From Helicobacter rodentium ATCC 700285 (lineage in GTDB: Bacteria > Campylobacterota > Campylobacteria > Campylobacterales > Helicobacteraceae), in assembly GCF_000687535.1 (NCBI RefSeq), contig NZ_JHWC01000005.1, positions 62,001 through 126,000 of the forward strand: a stretch of 64,000 nucleotides of DNA. The letters are read 5' to 3'. Position numbers and translations under genes: made by a program. Of the stretch, positions 8,550 through 18,021 are shown piece by piece (positions within the stretch are counted from its first letter, which is position 1; each line of letters starts with the position of its first letter). The notes beneath the pieces were generated by a model that was not told where the DNA came from, did no database searches, and saw only the letters and a list, made by a program, of their open reading frames with translations.

Positions 8550-9344
8550 ATGCAGCTTTGTGATACACATTGTCATTTAGATGATGAAAGATTTGTGGAG
8601 GATTTTCCTTTAATGATAGAACGCGCGAAAGTTGCAGGAATCACGCGTTTTATTATTCCAGCAGCGCACCCAAGCGATTTGTTAAAAGCGCAAAAACTAG
8701 CACATAGTTATGAGGGCGTGTATTTTGCCACGGGGATTCACCCTGATGCAGCGTATCTTTATGATGAGAAATTTATACGGGGATTTTTGGAGGATTCTTT
8801 GTGTGTTGCTATTGGTGAATGCGGATTGGATTATTATAGAATGGAAGAGAAGTTGCAAAGCTTTAACACAGAGGATAAAGAAGAAATAAAAGCAATCCAA
8901 AAGCGTGTGTTTCTTGCCCAGATTCATCTTGCTATGGAATCGCAAAAGCCTTTGATTGTGCATATTAGAGACGCTTCGTTGGATAGCTTAGAGATTCTGC
9001 GTGAATTTGCGCCAAAGCTTAAGGGCGGAATCCTGCATTGTTTTAATGCAGATTTCCAGCTTCTATCTCTAGCGAAATTTAATTTTTATTATGGAATCGG
9101 AGGGGTTTTAACCTTTAAAAACGCAAGAAAGCTTGTAGAAATATTGCCCAAGATTCCACTAGAATCTCTTTTGCTTGAGACAGACGCTCCCTACCTCACG
9201 CCTCACCCTTATCGTGGGAAGCGCAACGAGCCAAGTTTCATTCCTTTAGTATTAGAAAAAATGAGTGAAATTTTAAATTTACCCCAAGAAACTTTAGCAA
9301 ATCAAATCCGACAAAATACTGCAAGGCTCTTTGGAGTGTTATAA
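8550..9344 (+). CDS. TatD-family metal-dependent hydrolase
   Basis: A 264-aa TIM-barrel hydrolase of the TatD/YcfH DNase family. Metal ligands are visible: DTHCHLD at residues 4-10, the Glu of IGECGLDYYR (about 91), HIRDAS (about 138), LHCFNAD (about 163) and the Asp of ETDAPYLTP (about 211). The chosen start at 8550 has AGGAG at 8541-8545; an upstream start at 8355 would run through the ribE promoter region and adds residues unlike the family. The gene pairs with ribE/flhX as in H. pylori. The physiological substrate is unknown; 3'-5' DNase activity is known for relatives. Confidence 0.9.
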   Translation: MQLCDTHCHLDDERFVEDFPLMIERAKVAGITRFIIPAAHPSDLLKAQKLAHSYEGVYFATGIHPDAAYLYDEKFIRGFLEDSLCVAIGECGLDYYRMEEKLQSFNTEDKEEIKAIQKRVFLAQIHLAMESQKPLIVHIRDASLDSLEILREFAPKLKGGILHCFNADFQLLSLAKFNFYYGIGGVLTFKNARKLVEILPKIPLESLLLETDAPYLTPHPYRGKRNEPSFIPLVLEKMSEILNLPQETLANQIRQNTARLFGVL

Positions 9345-9354
9345 GGGGCAAGGA

Positions 9355-10119
9355 TTAAAAAATCCCTGAAATCTGTGTAGAGATTTTATCCTCTAACACA
9401 GGAATCGCCTCTTGCAAAGTAAGGTTTAGCTTAGTTGCTTCCGCAAAAAGTTTGGTGGATTTTTCGGAGTAATTTCCTGTATAGGTCTGTCCGCTATATT
9501 GGACTTGATTGGAATTAAGCTTGCCCCCACCTTGTGTGCTAGCAACATTCCCGCCAAAGCTATTCATAAAACCAGCCCTTTGTCCATCACGCACACTTGA
9601 TTGTCCGCTATCGGTTGCATTATAATTAATTGTGCCACCCTCAATTCTTTGTCGCACATTAATATCTACCTGCATTTGAAAAATTGTATCTTCGGTAAGT
9701 TTGCCCAAAAGCGCACCTGTCGCCGCACCTGCTAATCCACCGACAACCGTTCCTGTTGCAGAATGGTGATTATATCCTCCTACACCTGCACCCACGGCAC
9801 CACCTAATACCCCCGCACCTACGGCGTTATTTTCTTGCTTTATATCACAATAAAGCACATTAGCTTGTAAGATGAAATTTGCTTTCTCTGGGTCATCTAC
9901 AACTATGTAGCCTTTGCTTTGGAGTTTTTGTAAGATTTTAGATTCTAAATTTATTTCTTGTCCGCTTGTGTTGCGTAGTGCAACAAAAATTGTTTGTTTA
10001 GATTTTGCCACAGGGTCAATAAAAATACTTTGCGACATCGTAGCTTTGGTTTGAAGATTTGTTGTTAGACAACCGCTTAATGCTAGAGCGCACACGATAG
10101 GAATCCATATTGTTTTCAT
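9355..10119 (-). CDS. traT: TraT-family outer-membrane lipoprotein
   Basis: A 254-aa lipoprotein resembling the TraT complement-resistance/surface-exclusion protein of conjugative plasmids. The signal ends in the lipobox LSGC (Cys near residue 17). It is followed by the TraT-like MSQSIFIDPVAKSKQTIFVALRNTS stretch, the GYIVVDDPEKANFILQANVL segment, a glycine/alanine-rich glycine-zipper-like region (about residues 100-140) and a C-terminal KLNLTLQEAIPVLEDKIS. Nothing conjugative surrounds it, so it appears to be a chromosomal homologue, perhaps for serum resistance or surface barrier function. It is tail to tail with the TatD-family gene. Confidence 0.88.
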   Translation of the reverse strand: MKTIWIPIVCALALSGCLTTNLQTKATMSQSIFIDPVAKSKQTIFVALRNTSGQEINLESKILQKLQSKGYIVVDDPEKANFILQANVLYCDIKQENNAVGAGVLGGAVGAGVGGYNHHSATGTVVGGLAGAATGALLGKLTEDTIFQMQVDINVRQRIEGGTINYNATDSGQSSVRDGQRAGFMNSFGGNVASTQGGGKLNSNQVQYSGQTYTGNYSEKSTKLFAEATKLNLTLQEAIPVLEDKISTQISGIF

Positions 10120-10199
10120 TGTTTGCCTTTCATTAGATTGAAAATTTGAGCAAAATTATACTAAATTTTCTTTGCAATGTAACTTTATTAAAGAAATAC

Positions 10200-10660
10200 A
10201 TTATTGTAGATTTGCGCTGAAGCAGGTGAGTTGCTTGACGCAACACACGCTAAGTATTGATAAAGCAATTCTCGCAATGACATACTACCACCTCGTCATT
10301 GCGAGGAACGAGCAAAGCAAATGACGAAGCAATCTATAATCTTATCTTTCTTGCGCGATTCCATTGCAACCATTAATGACTTCTTTTATTTATAGATTGC
10401 CACGATTCTACTAACGCAGAATCTCGCAATGACAGAATATCTTATCCCTCCGTCATTGCGAGGCAAAGCCGAAGCAATCCATAATCACAAACTTCTTTAA
10501 AGATTCCATTGCTGAATCTGATTTTTGCATAATTATAGATTGCCACGACTTCTTACGAAGTCTCGCAATGACGGGAAGCAGTAAAGCATAAAATATAAAG
10601 TATGCAGGATTATAGATTTGCAAATGTGGGTGCGTGTTGCGCTAACAACTCACCCAAACT
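10200..10660. repeat. Dispersed REP-like hairpin repeats, block 3
   Basis: Four or more units lie in the gap between traT and htpG. One has inner stem GATTCT (10404-10409)/AGAATC (10418-10423). Another has GACTTC (10547-10552), loop TTAC, GAAGTC (10557-10562). Both sit inside the same outer ATTGC...GCAAT stem. The segment around 10325-10400 is nearly the reverse complement of block 4. No gene is evident in 10120-10702. Confidence 0.85.
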
Positions 10661-10702
10661 TGCACAATTCCCTTGCAATGGCACATAATTGTAGCGATTT
10701 AA

Positions 10703-12586
10703 TTAAAGGCTATTTTGCAAAAGCATATTGAGTCGCTTCACAAACGCCTTCACATCTTTGAGTTTGCCGCCCTCTAGCAGTTTGGCTTCTTCAAGCAGTA
10801 AATGCGCCACTTCCTCTTGCCTTTGGGATTCCGCGTCTAGCAGTTTTGTTAGAATCGCGTGGTTTGGATTTAGCTCCAAGATTGGCTTAGGCTCTGGAAT
10901 CTCTGCGCCCATACCCATTGCGCCCATTTGTCTCATCATTTTCATCATCGCAGAATTTGGGTCATCTGGGTCGCTTACAATGACTGATGGCGCATCAATG
11001 AGCCTAGCACTCAAGCGCACTTCCTTGACTTCCTCGCCCAAAGTTTTGCTAAACTTCTCTAAGAGTGGCTTAAACTTCTCTTTGGTTGCTTCCTCAATGT
11101 TTTCCTCGCCTAAATCCTCTAATGCCTCCTTAGAAGTGATAGAACGCAAAGGAGTTTTATCAAATTCTTGCACCATTGGCATTACGATTCCGTCAATCTC
11201 CTCGCCAAAGAGTAGCACTTCAAACCCTTTTTTGTTGAACGCGTCTAAAAGTGGAGAATTTTTAAGTAGCTCCAAATCCTCGCCCTGCAAGTAATAAATC
11301 GCCTTTTGTCCCTCACTCATACGCTCTTTGTAGGTTTTAAATGCGATTTCCTTGCCCTCGCTTTTGGTAGATTGGAATCGCAAAAACTCTAGCAACTTCT
11401 CTTTGTTTTCAAAGTCGCTATAAACGCCCTCTTTAATGCAGCGTCCAAACTCTTTGTAAAATTTAGTGTATTTTTCCTCATCTTTTTGCAATGCTTCTAT
11501 TTCGCTTAAGATTTTTTTAGTGGAAGCGGATTTAATCGTGGCTAGGATTCTGTTTTGTTGTAGAATCTCACGGCTGACATTAAGCGGTAAATCCTCGCTG
11601 TCAATGATTCCGCGCACAAATCGCAAGTAAGAGGGTAAAAGCTCCTTGTCATCATCGGTGATAAACACGCGCTTAACATAGAGTTTCACGCCACTTTTGT
11701 AATCCACGCGATACAAGTCAAAAGGCGCAGTTTGTGGGATATAAAAAAGCGTGGTGTATTCCAATGTTCCCTCAACTTTTGTGTGAATCCAAGAGAGTGG
11801 CTCGGTGGAATCGTAACTCAAGTTTTTGTAAAACTCCTTGTATTCCTCGTCTTTTAAATCTTTTTTAGAGATTCTCCAAAGTGCGGAGGCTTTGTTGATT
11901 TGCTCATTTTTCTGTTCTATAATTTCTTTTTTATTCTCGCCCTCTCCCTCACTTTTTATCTCTGTGTAATGCAAGAAAATCGGGAATGGAATGTGGTCGG
12001 AGTATTTTTTTACAATTTCCTCAATCCTCCAACGGCTTGTAAATTCCTTCTCGTCCTCTTTTAAATAAAGTTTAATCTCGCTTCCGTGCGATTCTTTTTC
12101 GCATTTTTCAATCTCAAATTCCCCGCTTCCATCGCTAATCCAAGCATAAGCTTGTGTTTCACCTGCTTTTTTGGTTGTTACGATAATCTTGCTTGCCACC
12201 ATAAAGGCAGAATAGAATCCCACGCCAAATTGCCCAATGAGTGCAGAATCCTTTTTCTTATCCCCGCTTAATTTAGAGAGAAAGTTTTTTGTCCCACTCT
12301 TAGCGATTGTGCCTAGATTCTCTATTAAGTCTTGCTCGTTCATTCCGATTCCACTATCGCTAATGGTTAGGATATTTTTTTCACTCTCAAAAGAGATGTC
12401 AATTTTGGGGGTAAAATCCAAATTTTTGAGCTTATCGTCTGTAAGCGTTAAATATTGTAGTTTATCAAGCGCGTCTGAAGCGTTGCTAATGAGTTCGCGC
12501 AAGAAGATTTCTTTATTAGAATATAAAGAATGAATCATTAAGTCCAAAAGTTGATTGACTTCGGTTTGAAAAGTATGTTTTGCCAT
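10703..12586 (-). CDS. htpG: Molecular chaperone HtpG (Hsp90 family)
   Basis: A 627-aa Hsp90 homologue. The N-terminal GHKL ATP-binding domain shows EIFLRELISNASDALDKL (Glu and Asn of the ATP site, about residues 25-42), DSGIGM (about 79) and GQFGVGFYSAF (about 117). The middle domain includes NVSREILQQN (about 340), and the C-terminal dimerisation domain follows. A methionine-rich patch MMKMMRQMGAMGMG lies near residue 550. Length matches the bacterial family. It is cytosolic and folds client proteins in an ATP cycle. A consensus promoter precedes it. The long antisense open frame within it is a coding shadow. Confidence 0.97.
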   Translation of the reverse strand: MAKHTFQTEVNQLLDLMIHSLYSNKEIFLRELISNASDALDKLQYLTLTDDKLKNLDFTPKIDISFESEKNILTISDSGIGMNEQDLIENLGTIAKSGTKNFLSKLSGDKKKDSALIGQFGVGFYSAFMVASKIIVTTKKAGETQAYAWISDGSGEFEIEKCEKESHGSEIKLYLKEDEKEFTSRWRIEEIVKKYSDHIPFPIFLHYTEIKSEGEGENKKEIIEQKNEQINKASALWRISKKDLKDEEYKEFYKNLSYDSTEPLSWIHTKVEGTLEYTTLFYIPQTAPFDLYRVDYKSGVKLYVKRVFITDDDKELLPSYLRFVRGIIDSEDLPLNVSREILQQNRILATIKSASTKKILSEIEALQKDEEKYTKFYKEFGRCIKEGVYSDFENKEKLLEFLRFQSTKSEGKEIAFKTYKERMSEGQKAIYYLQGEDLELLKNSPLLDAFNKKGFEVLLFGEEIDGIVMPMVQEFDKTPLRSITSKEALEDLGEENIEEATKEKFKPLLEKFSKTLGEEVKEVRLSARLIDAPSVIVSDPDDPNSAMMKMMRQMGAMGMGAEIPEPKPILELNPNHAILTKLLDAESQRQEEVAHLLLEEAKLLEGGKLKDVKAFVKRLNMLLQNSL

Positions 12587-12622
12587 TTGTGATTCCTTTT
12601 AAAGCTATAAAAATTTGGCGCA

Positions 12623-12650
12623 ATTATAGCAAAAGTTTTGATAATGTCAA
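12623..12650 (-). promoter_or_regulatory. Sigma-70 promoter of htpG
   Basis: Read on the minus strand: TTGACA (12645-12650), 16 bases, TATAAT (12623-12628), about 37 bases before the ATG. Near-perfect match. I see no CIRCE element. Confidence 0.8.
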
Positions 12651-12753
12651 TAAAGTTGATACTATTATTATAAAGTTTCATTATATTATTACTATAAAAG
12701 TAATAATTTAGAATCTAGTTTTTGTTTGAATTGCAACTTTTAATAAAAGGATT

Positions 12754-12762
12754 TGTTATAAT
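12754..12762 (+). promoter_or_regulatory. Extended -10 promoter of uvrA
   Basis: TGT immediately before TATAAT (12757-12762) forms an extended -10 element 30 bases before the uvrA start. No good -35 box at normal spacing, as is usual in epsilonproteobacteria. Confidence 0.65.
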
Positions 12763-12792
12763 TAGCGGTTAATTTAAAAATAAAGGTTTATT

Positions 12793-15630
12793 TTGGATTC
12801 AAAAGTTTCACCTCTTGATTATATTATTATTACCAATGCTAAAGAAAACAACTTAAAAAATATTCATTTAAGTATTCCCAAGAATAAGCTTGTTGTCTTA
12901 ACAGGGCTTAGCGGAAGTGGCAAAAGCACTTTGGCGTTTGATACGCTTTACGCAGAGGGGCAACGTCGCTATATAGAATCTCTTTCAAGCTATGCAAGGC
13001 AGTTTTTAGACAAAATCGGCAAACCCGATGTGGATAAAATAGAGGGATTAACCCCAGCCATTGCCATAGACCAAAAGACAACAAGTAAGAATCCGCGTTC
13101 CACCGTTGGCACAATTACAGAGATTTATGATTATTTTCGTTTGCTTTTTGCGCGTATAGGAGTGCAGCATTGCCATTTATGTGGTAAGCCAATTTCAAAG
13201 ATGAGCGCAAGTGATATTATTGCAGAAGTGTTGAAGATAAAAGAAAATACAAAAATTCTAATCCTAGCCCCCATTATCCGAGAAAAAAAGGGAAGCTTTA
13301 ATGACAAGTTGGAATCCTTGCGACAAAAGGGTTATATTAGGGCGCAGATTAATGGCGTGTTGGTGCGGTTAGATGAAGAGATAAATCTAGCGAAAACAAA
13401 AAAGCACACGATAAAAGTTGTGATTGACCGCGTAGTTGTAAGCACAGAGAATAAGGACAGAATCGCAGAGGATATTGAAAAGGCATTAAAAGAATCCTAT
13501 GGTGAGGTAGAAATTGAAATTTTGCCAGAGGATAAGGAGGGCAAATCTACTCTAGTGCATTATAGTGAGCATTTAGCGTGTTTTGATTGTAAGGTATCTT
13601 TTAATCCCTTAGAACCCCTTAGCTTTTCTTTTAACTCTCCCAAAGGTGCTTGTCCTAAATGTGATGGGCTAGGCATACGTTACACAATGGATACAAAAAA
13701 GGTAATAGATTCTAGTTTGCCCTTAAGTGAGGGGGGAATTAAGATTATTTATGGCTTTAATAAAAGTTATTATAATGAGCTATTTCGCGCCTTTGCTTTA
13801 GCAAATCATATCAATCCAAAATCTGCTTTTGAGGATTTGAGTGAGCATCAGCAAAAATTAATTTTGTATGGAAGCAGTGAGGAAGTGGAGTTTAGTTGGA
13901 AAAATTCCAAACTAAAACGTCCTTGGGCGGGTGTGATTTCTATTGCCTATGATATGTTTAAAGATAATAAGGATTTAGGCGATTATATGAGTGAGAAAAC
14001 CTGTGAGGCTTGTGGTGGGCATAGGCTTTTGCCCGAATCCTTAGCGGTTAAGGTTGCAAACAAAAGTATAGCAGATTTGCTAGACTTGCCTATTGAGGAA
14101 TGCTATGGTTTTTTTGCAAATCCTGCACATTTTGAGCATTTGGATACCCAAAGTGCAATGGTTGCTGCTCCTATTTTAAAAGAGATTTGCGAAAGACTTT
14201 ATTTCTTGTATGATGTTGGGCTTGGATATTTAAGTTTAGGACGTGATGCGCGTAGCATTAGTGGAGGAGAATCCCAACGCATTAGAATCGCAAGTCAAAT
14301 TGGTAGTGGATTAACGGGCGTAATGTATGTGTTAGATGAGCCAAGCATTGGGTTGCACGAGAGAGATACATTAAAGCTTATTAAAACTTTGCGGAGCTTA
14401 CAGCAAAAAGGCAATTCAGTGATTGTTGTAGAACACGACAAAGAAACGATTGAACACGCAGATTTCATTGTGGATATTGGACCAGGAGCTGGTAAATATG
14501 GTGGAGAAGTAGTGTTTAGCGGGAATCTCACACAATTATTAAAAAGCAAAACACAAACCGCTCAATATTTAAGTGGGGCAAAAAAGATAGAATATTTTAT
14601 CCGCAGGAATCAAGAAGAATGGATTGAGATTTTAAATGTCAATATTAACAATATCCACAATTTAAATGTTAAGATTCCCTTAAAGAACTTTGTGTGTGTA
14701 ACAGGTGTGAGCGGGAGTGGCAAAAGCTCTCTTGTGTTGCAAACTCTATTGCCTGTTGCGCAAGAGTTGTTAAACAATCGCAAGAAAGTGAAAAAAGTAG
14801 ATGGTGTGGAAATTGTAGGCTTAGAAAAATTAGACAAAGTTATTTACTTAGACCAAAGCCCTATTGGACGAACTCCACGCTCAAATCCTGCAACCTATAC
14901 GGGAGCAATGGACGAGATTCGTTTGCTTTTTGCACAGACAAAAGAAGCCCAGATTCGTAATTATAGTGTTGGTCGTTTTAGCTTTAATGTCAAGGGTGGA
15001 AGATGTGAAAAATGTATGGGAGAGGGAGAAATCAAGATAGAAATGCATTTTTTGCCGGATATTTTGGTGAAATGTGATGCGTGTAATGGCACAAGATATA
15101 ATGCTCAAACTTTAGAAGTAAGCTATAAGGGAAAAAATATAGCACAAGTGTTGAATCTTAGCGTAGATGAAGCGTGTGAATTTTTTGCCAAGATTCCACG
15201 CATTTATCAGAAACTAAAGACTTTACAAGATGTGGGATTAGGATATATTACTTTGGGGCAGAATGCTGTTACTCTAAGTGGTGGTGAAGCACAGAGAATT
15301 AAACTTGCTAAGGAATTAAGTCGCAAGGATACAGGAAAGACACTTTATATTTTAGATGAGCCAACCACAGGTTTGCATTTTGCGGATGTAGATAGACTTG
15401 TGCGTGTGTTGCATCATTTGACAGAGTTAGGGAATAGCGTGATTGTGATTGAGCATAATTTGGATATGATTAAAAATGCAGATTTTATTCTTGATATTGG
15501 ACCAGAGGGCGGGAGCAATGGTGGAAATATCGTGGATAGTGGCTCACCTGAACGCGTTGCAAGACGTCATAAAAAAACAGCAAGTCATACAGGCAAGTTT
15601 TTGGCTAAGGAATTAAATATAAAAGCCTAG
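12793..15630 (+). CDS. uvrA: Excinuclease ABC subunit A (UvrA)
   Basis: A 945-aa ABC-type ATPase that recognises bulky DNA lesions in nucleotide excision repair and loads UvrB. Two P-loops are visible: GLSGSGKST (about residue 37) and GVSGSGKSS (about 638). Two ABC signatures occur: SISGGESQRI and TLSGGEAQRI. Zinc-binding cysteine sets are present (CFDC ... CPKCDG near 265-295; CEKCMGEG ... CDACNGTR near 740-765). The start is TTG at 12793, with AAAGG upstream and an N-terminus that fits the family. It is divergent from htpG and meets the chemoreceptor tail to tail one base apart. Confidence 0.97.
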   Translation: MDSKVSPLDYIIITNAKENNLKNIHLSIPKNKLVVLTGLSGSGKSTLAFDTLYAEGQRRYIESLSSYARQFLDKIGKPDVDKIEGLTPAIAIDQKTTSKNPRSTVGTITEIYDYFRLLFARIGVQHCHLCGKPISKMSASDIIAEVLKIKENTKILILAPIIREKKGSFNDKLESLRQKGYIRAQINGVLVRLDEEINLAKTKKHTIKVVIDRVVVSTENKDRIAEDIEKALKESYGEVEIEILPEDKEGKSTLVHYSEHLACFDCKVSFNPLEPLSFSFNSPKGACPKCDGLGIRYTMDTKKVIDSSLPLSEGGIKIIYGFNKSYYNELFRAFALANHINPKSAFEDLSEHQQKLILYGSSEEVEFSWKNSKLKRPWAGVISIAYDMFKDNKDLGDYMSEKTCEACGGHRLLPESLAVKVANKSIADLLDLPIEECYGFFANPAHFEHLDTQSAMVAAPILKEICERLYFLYDVGLGYLSLGRDARSISGGESQRIRIASQIGSGLTGVMYVLDEPSIGLHERDTLKLIKTLRSLQQKGNSVIVVEHDKETIEHADFIVDIGPGAGKYGGEVVFSGNLTQLLKSKTQTAQYLSGAKKIEYFIRRNQEEWIEILNVNINNIHNLNVKIPLKNFVCVTGVSGSGKSSLVLQTLLPVAQELLNNRKKVKKVDGVEIVGLEKLDKVIYLDQSPIGRTPRSNPATYTGAMDEIRLLFAQTKEAQIRNYSVGRFSFNVKGGRCEKCMGEGEIKIEMHFLPDILVKCDACNGTRYNAQTLEVSYKGKNIAQVLNLSVDEACEFFAKIPRIYQKLKTLQDVGLGYITLGQNAVTLSGGEAQRIKLAKELSRKDTGKTLYILDEPTTGLHFADVDRLVRVLHHLTELGNSVIVIEHNLDMIKNADFILDIGPEGGSNGGNIVDSGSPERVARRHKKTASHTGKFLAKELNIKA

Positions 15631-15631
15631 C

Positions 15632-17581
15632 CTAAAACTTTTTATTGCTTGTCTCGTTTAAGACTTCTGTAGCTAGGTTATCTACAACTTCAGAAATCTC
15701 TGCACAAGAATTTGCAATGGATTCATTTTTTTGTGTGAGTTGCTCTAGTTTTTCTACTACTTGGCTGATTTGCTCTACGCTTTTAGTCTCCTCTTTGACA
15801 GATTCACTCATATCGTTAATGCCTTGCACTAAAATATTCACATTTGCTTCAATCTCATTGAGTGATTTTCCGGTGCGTTCGGCTAGTTTTCGGACTTCAT
15901 CAGCAACAACTGCAAAGCCTCTACCGTGTTCTCCAGCTCTTGCCGCTTCTATTGCAGCATTTAAAGCAAGCAAGTTTGTTTGGTCTGCAATGTCTTTAAT
16001 GACACTGACGACATTTCTAATATCATCACTTTGGGCAATTACTTCACTGCTTTTGTTTGCAACATTCTGCATAGATTCTGTGATTTCTGTTACCGCAGTA
16101 TTGGTTTGGAGCAAAGATTGCGTTTGAGCGTGAGAGGATTCTTGCAGATTGGCTACGCGTTCTTGTAGAGTGCTAGAATGTTGTTTGAGGGTTTGAGCAA
16201 TTCCGCTAGAGTGTTTTAGCATTTTTGAAATATAACTTCCCAAATCATTAATATTTTCTACGACACGGAGTAATGCGCCCTTGCTATCGTGTGTTTCCGC
16301 AATATGGGTAAAATCGTCCCCCTTATAACTTGTCAATGCTTTTTCTATTGTTTCAAAATTTTGATTTAAATCCTGAAGTGTTTGATTGAGGTAGAGTTTG
16401 ATATTGTTTAGTTGTTTGTTGTTGGATTCTGTTTTTATAAAATGTCCAAAATCTCCGTCTTTAGCAAACTCAAGGGATTCCAATGTTTCTTGAACGCAAG
16501 TGCGTTCTTTTTCCAAATTGGTTTGAATCTCTTTGATGTTTGCGTTGATAGCTCTTGCCATTTCTCCTAGCTCATCGTTTGTGTTAATGTGCAATAGCTT
16601 GACGCTAGTGGTTTTTAAATGCAAATAATCAAAAAATTCTAAAATTCCTTTTCTTAAGGATTCAATGGGTTTTAAAACTTTTCTAGTAGAGAGATTAATA
16701 AGCGCAATAAGGAGAATCGCGAATACAATCAAAGAAATTGCCAAAAATGTAGCATTTTTATGAACGACTTGATAAAGAGTATTTTCATCTCCTACTAAAC
16801 ATACATTCCAAGATGTAAGGGGGTTTAAGGAGCAGATTCCAAATTGTTTTTTATTGTCTTGAACAAAAAAGATAAACTGATTTTGGTGGTTTTTAGATTT
16901 TTCTACTAATAATTTAGAGACTTCACTCTGATTTAGAATCTCATCGGGATTTTGTGAAAGCACAATTTTGCCACTTGGGTCTGTTGCAAAGAATGTAAGA
17001 TTTTCTTCCTTTTGTAGGGATACCAAGTAGTCGTTAAGAGGTTTTAACGCAATATCTCCACTCACAACACCATAAAAATTTCCCTCATAGTGGAGAGGAA
17101 CGCCAAATCCAAAAACAGGAAGCTTTTTACTTGCTTGTAACCAAGCATTGTTGAGTATAATGGATTTATTTTGTGCTTTGGTTTCAGAATACCAACTCCG
17201 TTTGCGCGGGTCATAGCCGCTTTCTGGAAATACATGGTTTCCATTGCTGCGCAACATTCTCCCATTGGTTTCTACGCCAAAATACACAAGGTTGAATCCT
17301 CCTGTTTTTTCAACCAATTCCAAGCTTTTTGCGATGGATTGTTCGTCATTTAAATGGTTAGCAATATCCTCTTGGAGGCGATGGATAGCAATTTGTTTTT
17401 CATTGATGTAAGAGACAAGCAAAAGTTGAATGGAGTTTAATTTGCCTTGATGACTTTTTTCTTCGGTTTGTAGAGTGGTATTTTTTGTGGTTTGATATTG
17501 TAAAATCCCAAAAATTAAAAACCCAATGATAGCCGTAATTGTAATGCTTAATATTACTTTTAGCCCTAAAGTTAGCTTCAT
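15632..17581 (-). CDS. Methyl-accepting chemotaxis protein with dCache-type sensor
   Basis: A 649-aa inner-membrane chemoreceptor. Transmembrane helix 1 is at about residues 7-28. A periplasmic double-Cache-like sensor follows to about 275 and contains YDPRKRSWY, part of the Arg-x-Trp-Tyr amino-acid-binding signature, and SGDIAL. TM2 is at about 283-303, then HAMP and the signalling coiled coil. The hairpin tip [19 protein letters not shown] ... [16 protein letters not shown] lies near residues 532-570 and should contact CheA and CheW. No C-terminal CheR-docking pentapeptide is present. The ligand is unknown; only part of the amino-acid motif is conserved. GAGAGAGG before the ATG is the ribosome site. 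Confidence 0.93.
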   Translation of the reverse strand: MKLTLGLKVILSITITAIIGFLIFGILQYQTTKNTTLQTEEKSHQGKLNSIQLLLVSYINEKQIAIHRLQEDIANHLNDEQSIAKSLELVEKTGGFNLVYFGVETNGRMLRSNGNHVFPESGYDPRKRSWYSETKAQNKSIILNNAWLQASKKLPVFGFGVPLHYEGNFYGVVSGDIALKPLNDYLVSLQKEENLTFFATDPSGKIVLSQNPDEILNQSEVSKLLVEKSKNHQNQFIFFVQDNKKQFGICSLNPLTSWNVCLVGDENTLYQVVHKNATFLAISLIVFAILLIALINLSTRKVLKPIESLRKGILEFFDYLHLKTTSVKLLHINTNDELGEMARAINANIKEIQTNLEKERTCVQETLESLEFAKDGDFGHFIKTESNNKQLNNIKLYLNQTLQDLNQNFETIEKALTSYKGDDFTHIAETHDSKGALLRVVENINDLGSYISKMLKHSSGIAQTLKQHSSTLQERVANLQESSHAQTQSLLQTNTAVTEITESMQNVANKSSEVIAQSDDIRNVVSVIKDIADQTNLLALNAAIEAARAGEHGRGFAVVADEVRKLAERTGKSLNEIEANVNILVQGINDMSESVKEETKSVEQISQVVEKLEQLTQKNESIANSCAEISEVVDNLATEVLNETSNKKF

Positions 17582-17745
17582 TCTTCAATCCTCTCTCTCC
17601 CTAAGCTAGTATGAAGTTTAATCTTATAATAAAATAAATTAAGATTTCTTTAATTCTAAAAAAGAGAATATTTCATCTTGGTGCTACATTGTTACACAAA
17701 AATGAGAGCAAAATTTTGCAATTTTGTAGTTACAAGGGGAATTAT

Positions 17746-17753
17746 GCTATAAT
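17746..17753 (+). promoter_or_regulatory. -10 element of the tatA-argS unit
   Basis: TATAAT at 17748-17753 with GC just before it, about 30 bases ahead of the tatA ATG and an AAGGA ribosome site at 17772-17776. No clear -35. Confidence 0.6.
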
Positions 17754-17783
17754 CCAAAAAATTTCATTTATAAGGATTCAATA

Positions 17784-18017
17784 ATGGGAATAGGTTGGCA
17801 ACAATTACTGATTATATTATTAATCATTCTTGTGTTATTTGGAGCAAAAAAGATTCCAGATTTGGCTAAGGGCTTGGGTTCGGGAATTAAAAATTTCAAA
17901 AAAGCGGTTAAAGAGGACGATGAAGAAAATATAGCGCAAAATACTAAAATTGAGCAAGAGAATAAAGATTCTGTGAAAAATTCTTCTACTGAAACTACTG
18001 AAAAGACAAAAGTATAA
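17784..18017 (+). CDS. tatA: Sec-independent protein translocase TatA
   Basis: A 77-aa single-span membrane protein that forms the variable pore of the Tat pathway for folded proteins. It has a short N-terminus (MGIGWQQ), a hydrophobic helix (about 8-20), the [24 protein letters not shown] hinge and amphipathic helix typical of TatA, and an acidic, low-complexity tail. It lies four bases before argS, the same pairing as in H. pylori, so the genes are probably cotranscribed. Confidence 0.95.
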   Translation: MGIGWQQLLIILLIILVLFGAKKIPDLAKGLGSGIKNFKKAVKEDDEENIAQNTKIEQENKDSVKNSSTETTEKTKV

Positions 18018-18021
18018 CCCA

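Noticed and set aside
9355-10119. Conjugative or plasmid region because of traT
   Set aside because: No transfer, replication or integrase genes nearby; neighbours are chromosomal housekeeping genes.
10728-11294. 188-codon open frame on the plus strand
   Set aside because: It lies wholly antisense within htpG, is Ser-rich in the way reversed coding DNA is, and has no ribosome site or recognisable domain.
13724-13729. G6 run in uvrA, with similar runs at 27721 and 58560
   Set aside because: Too short for frequent slippage and located in ordinary codons.
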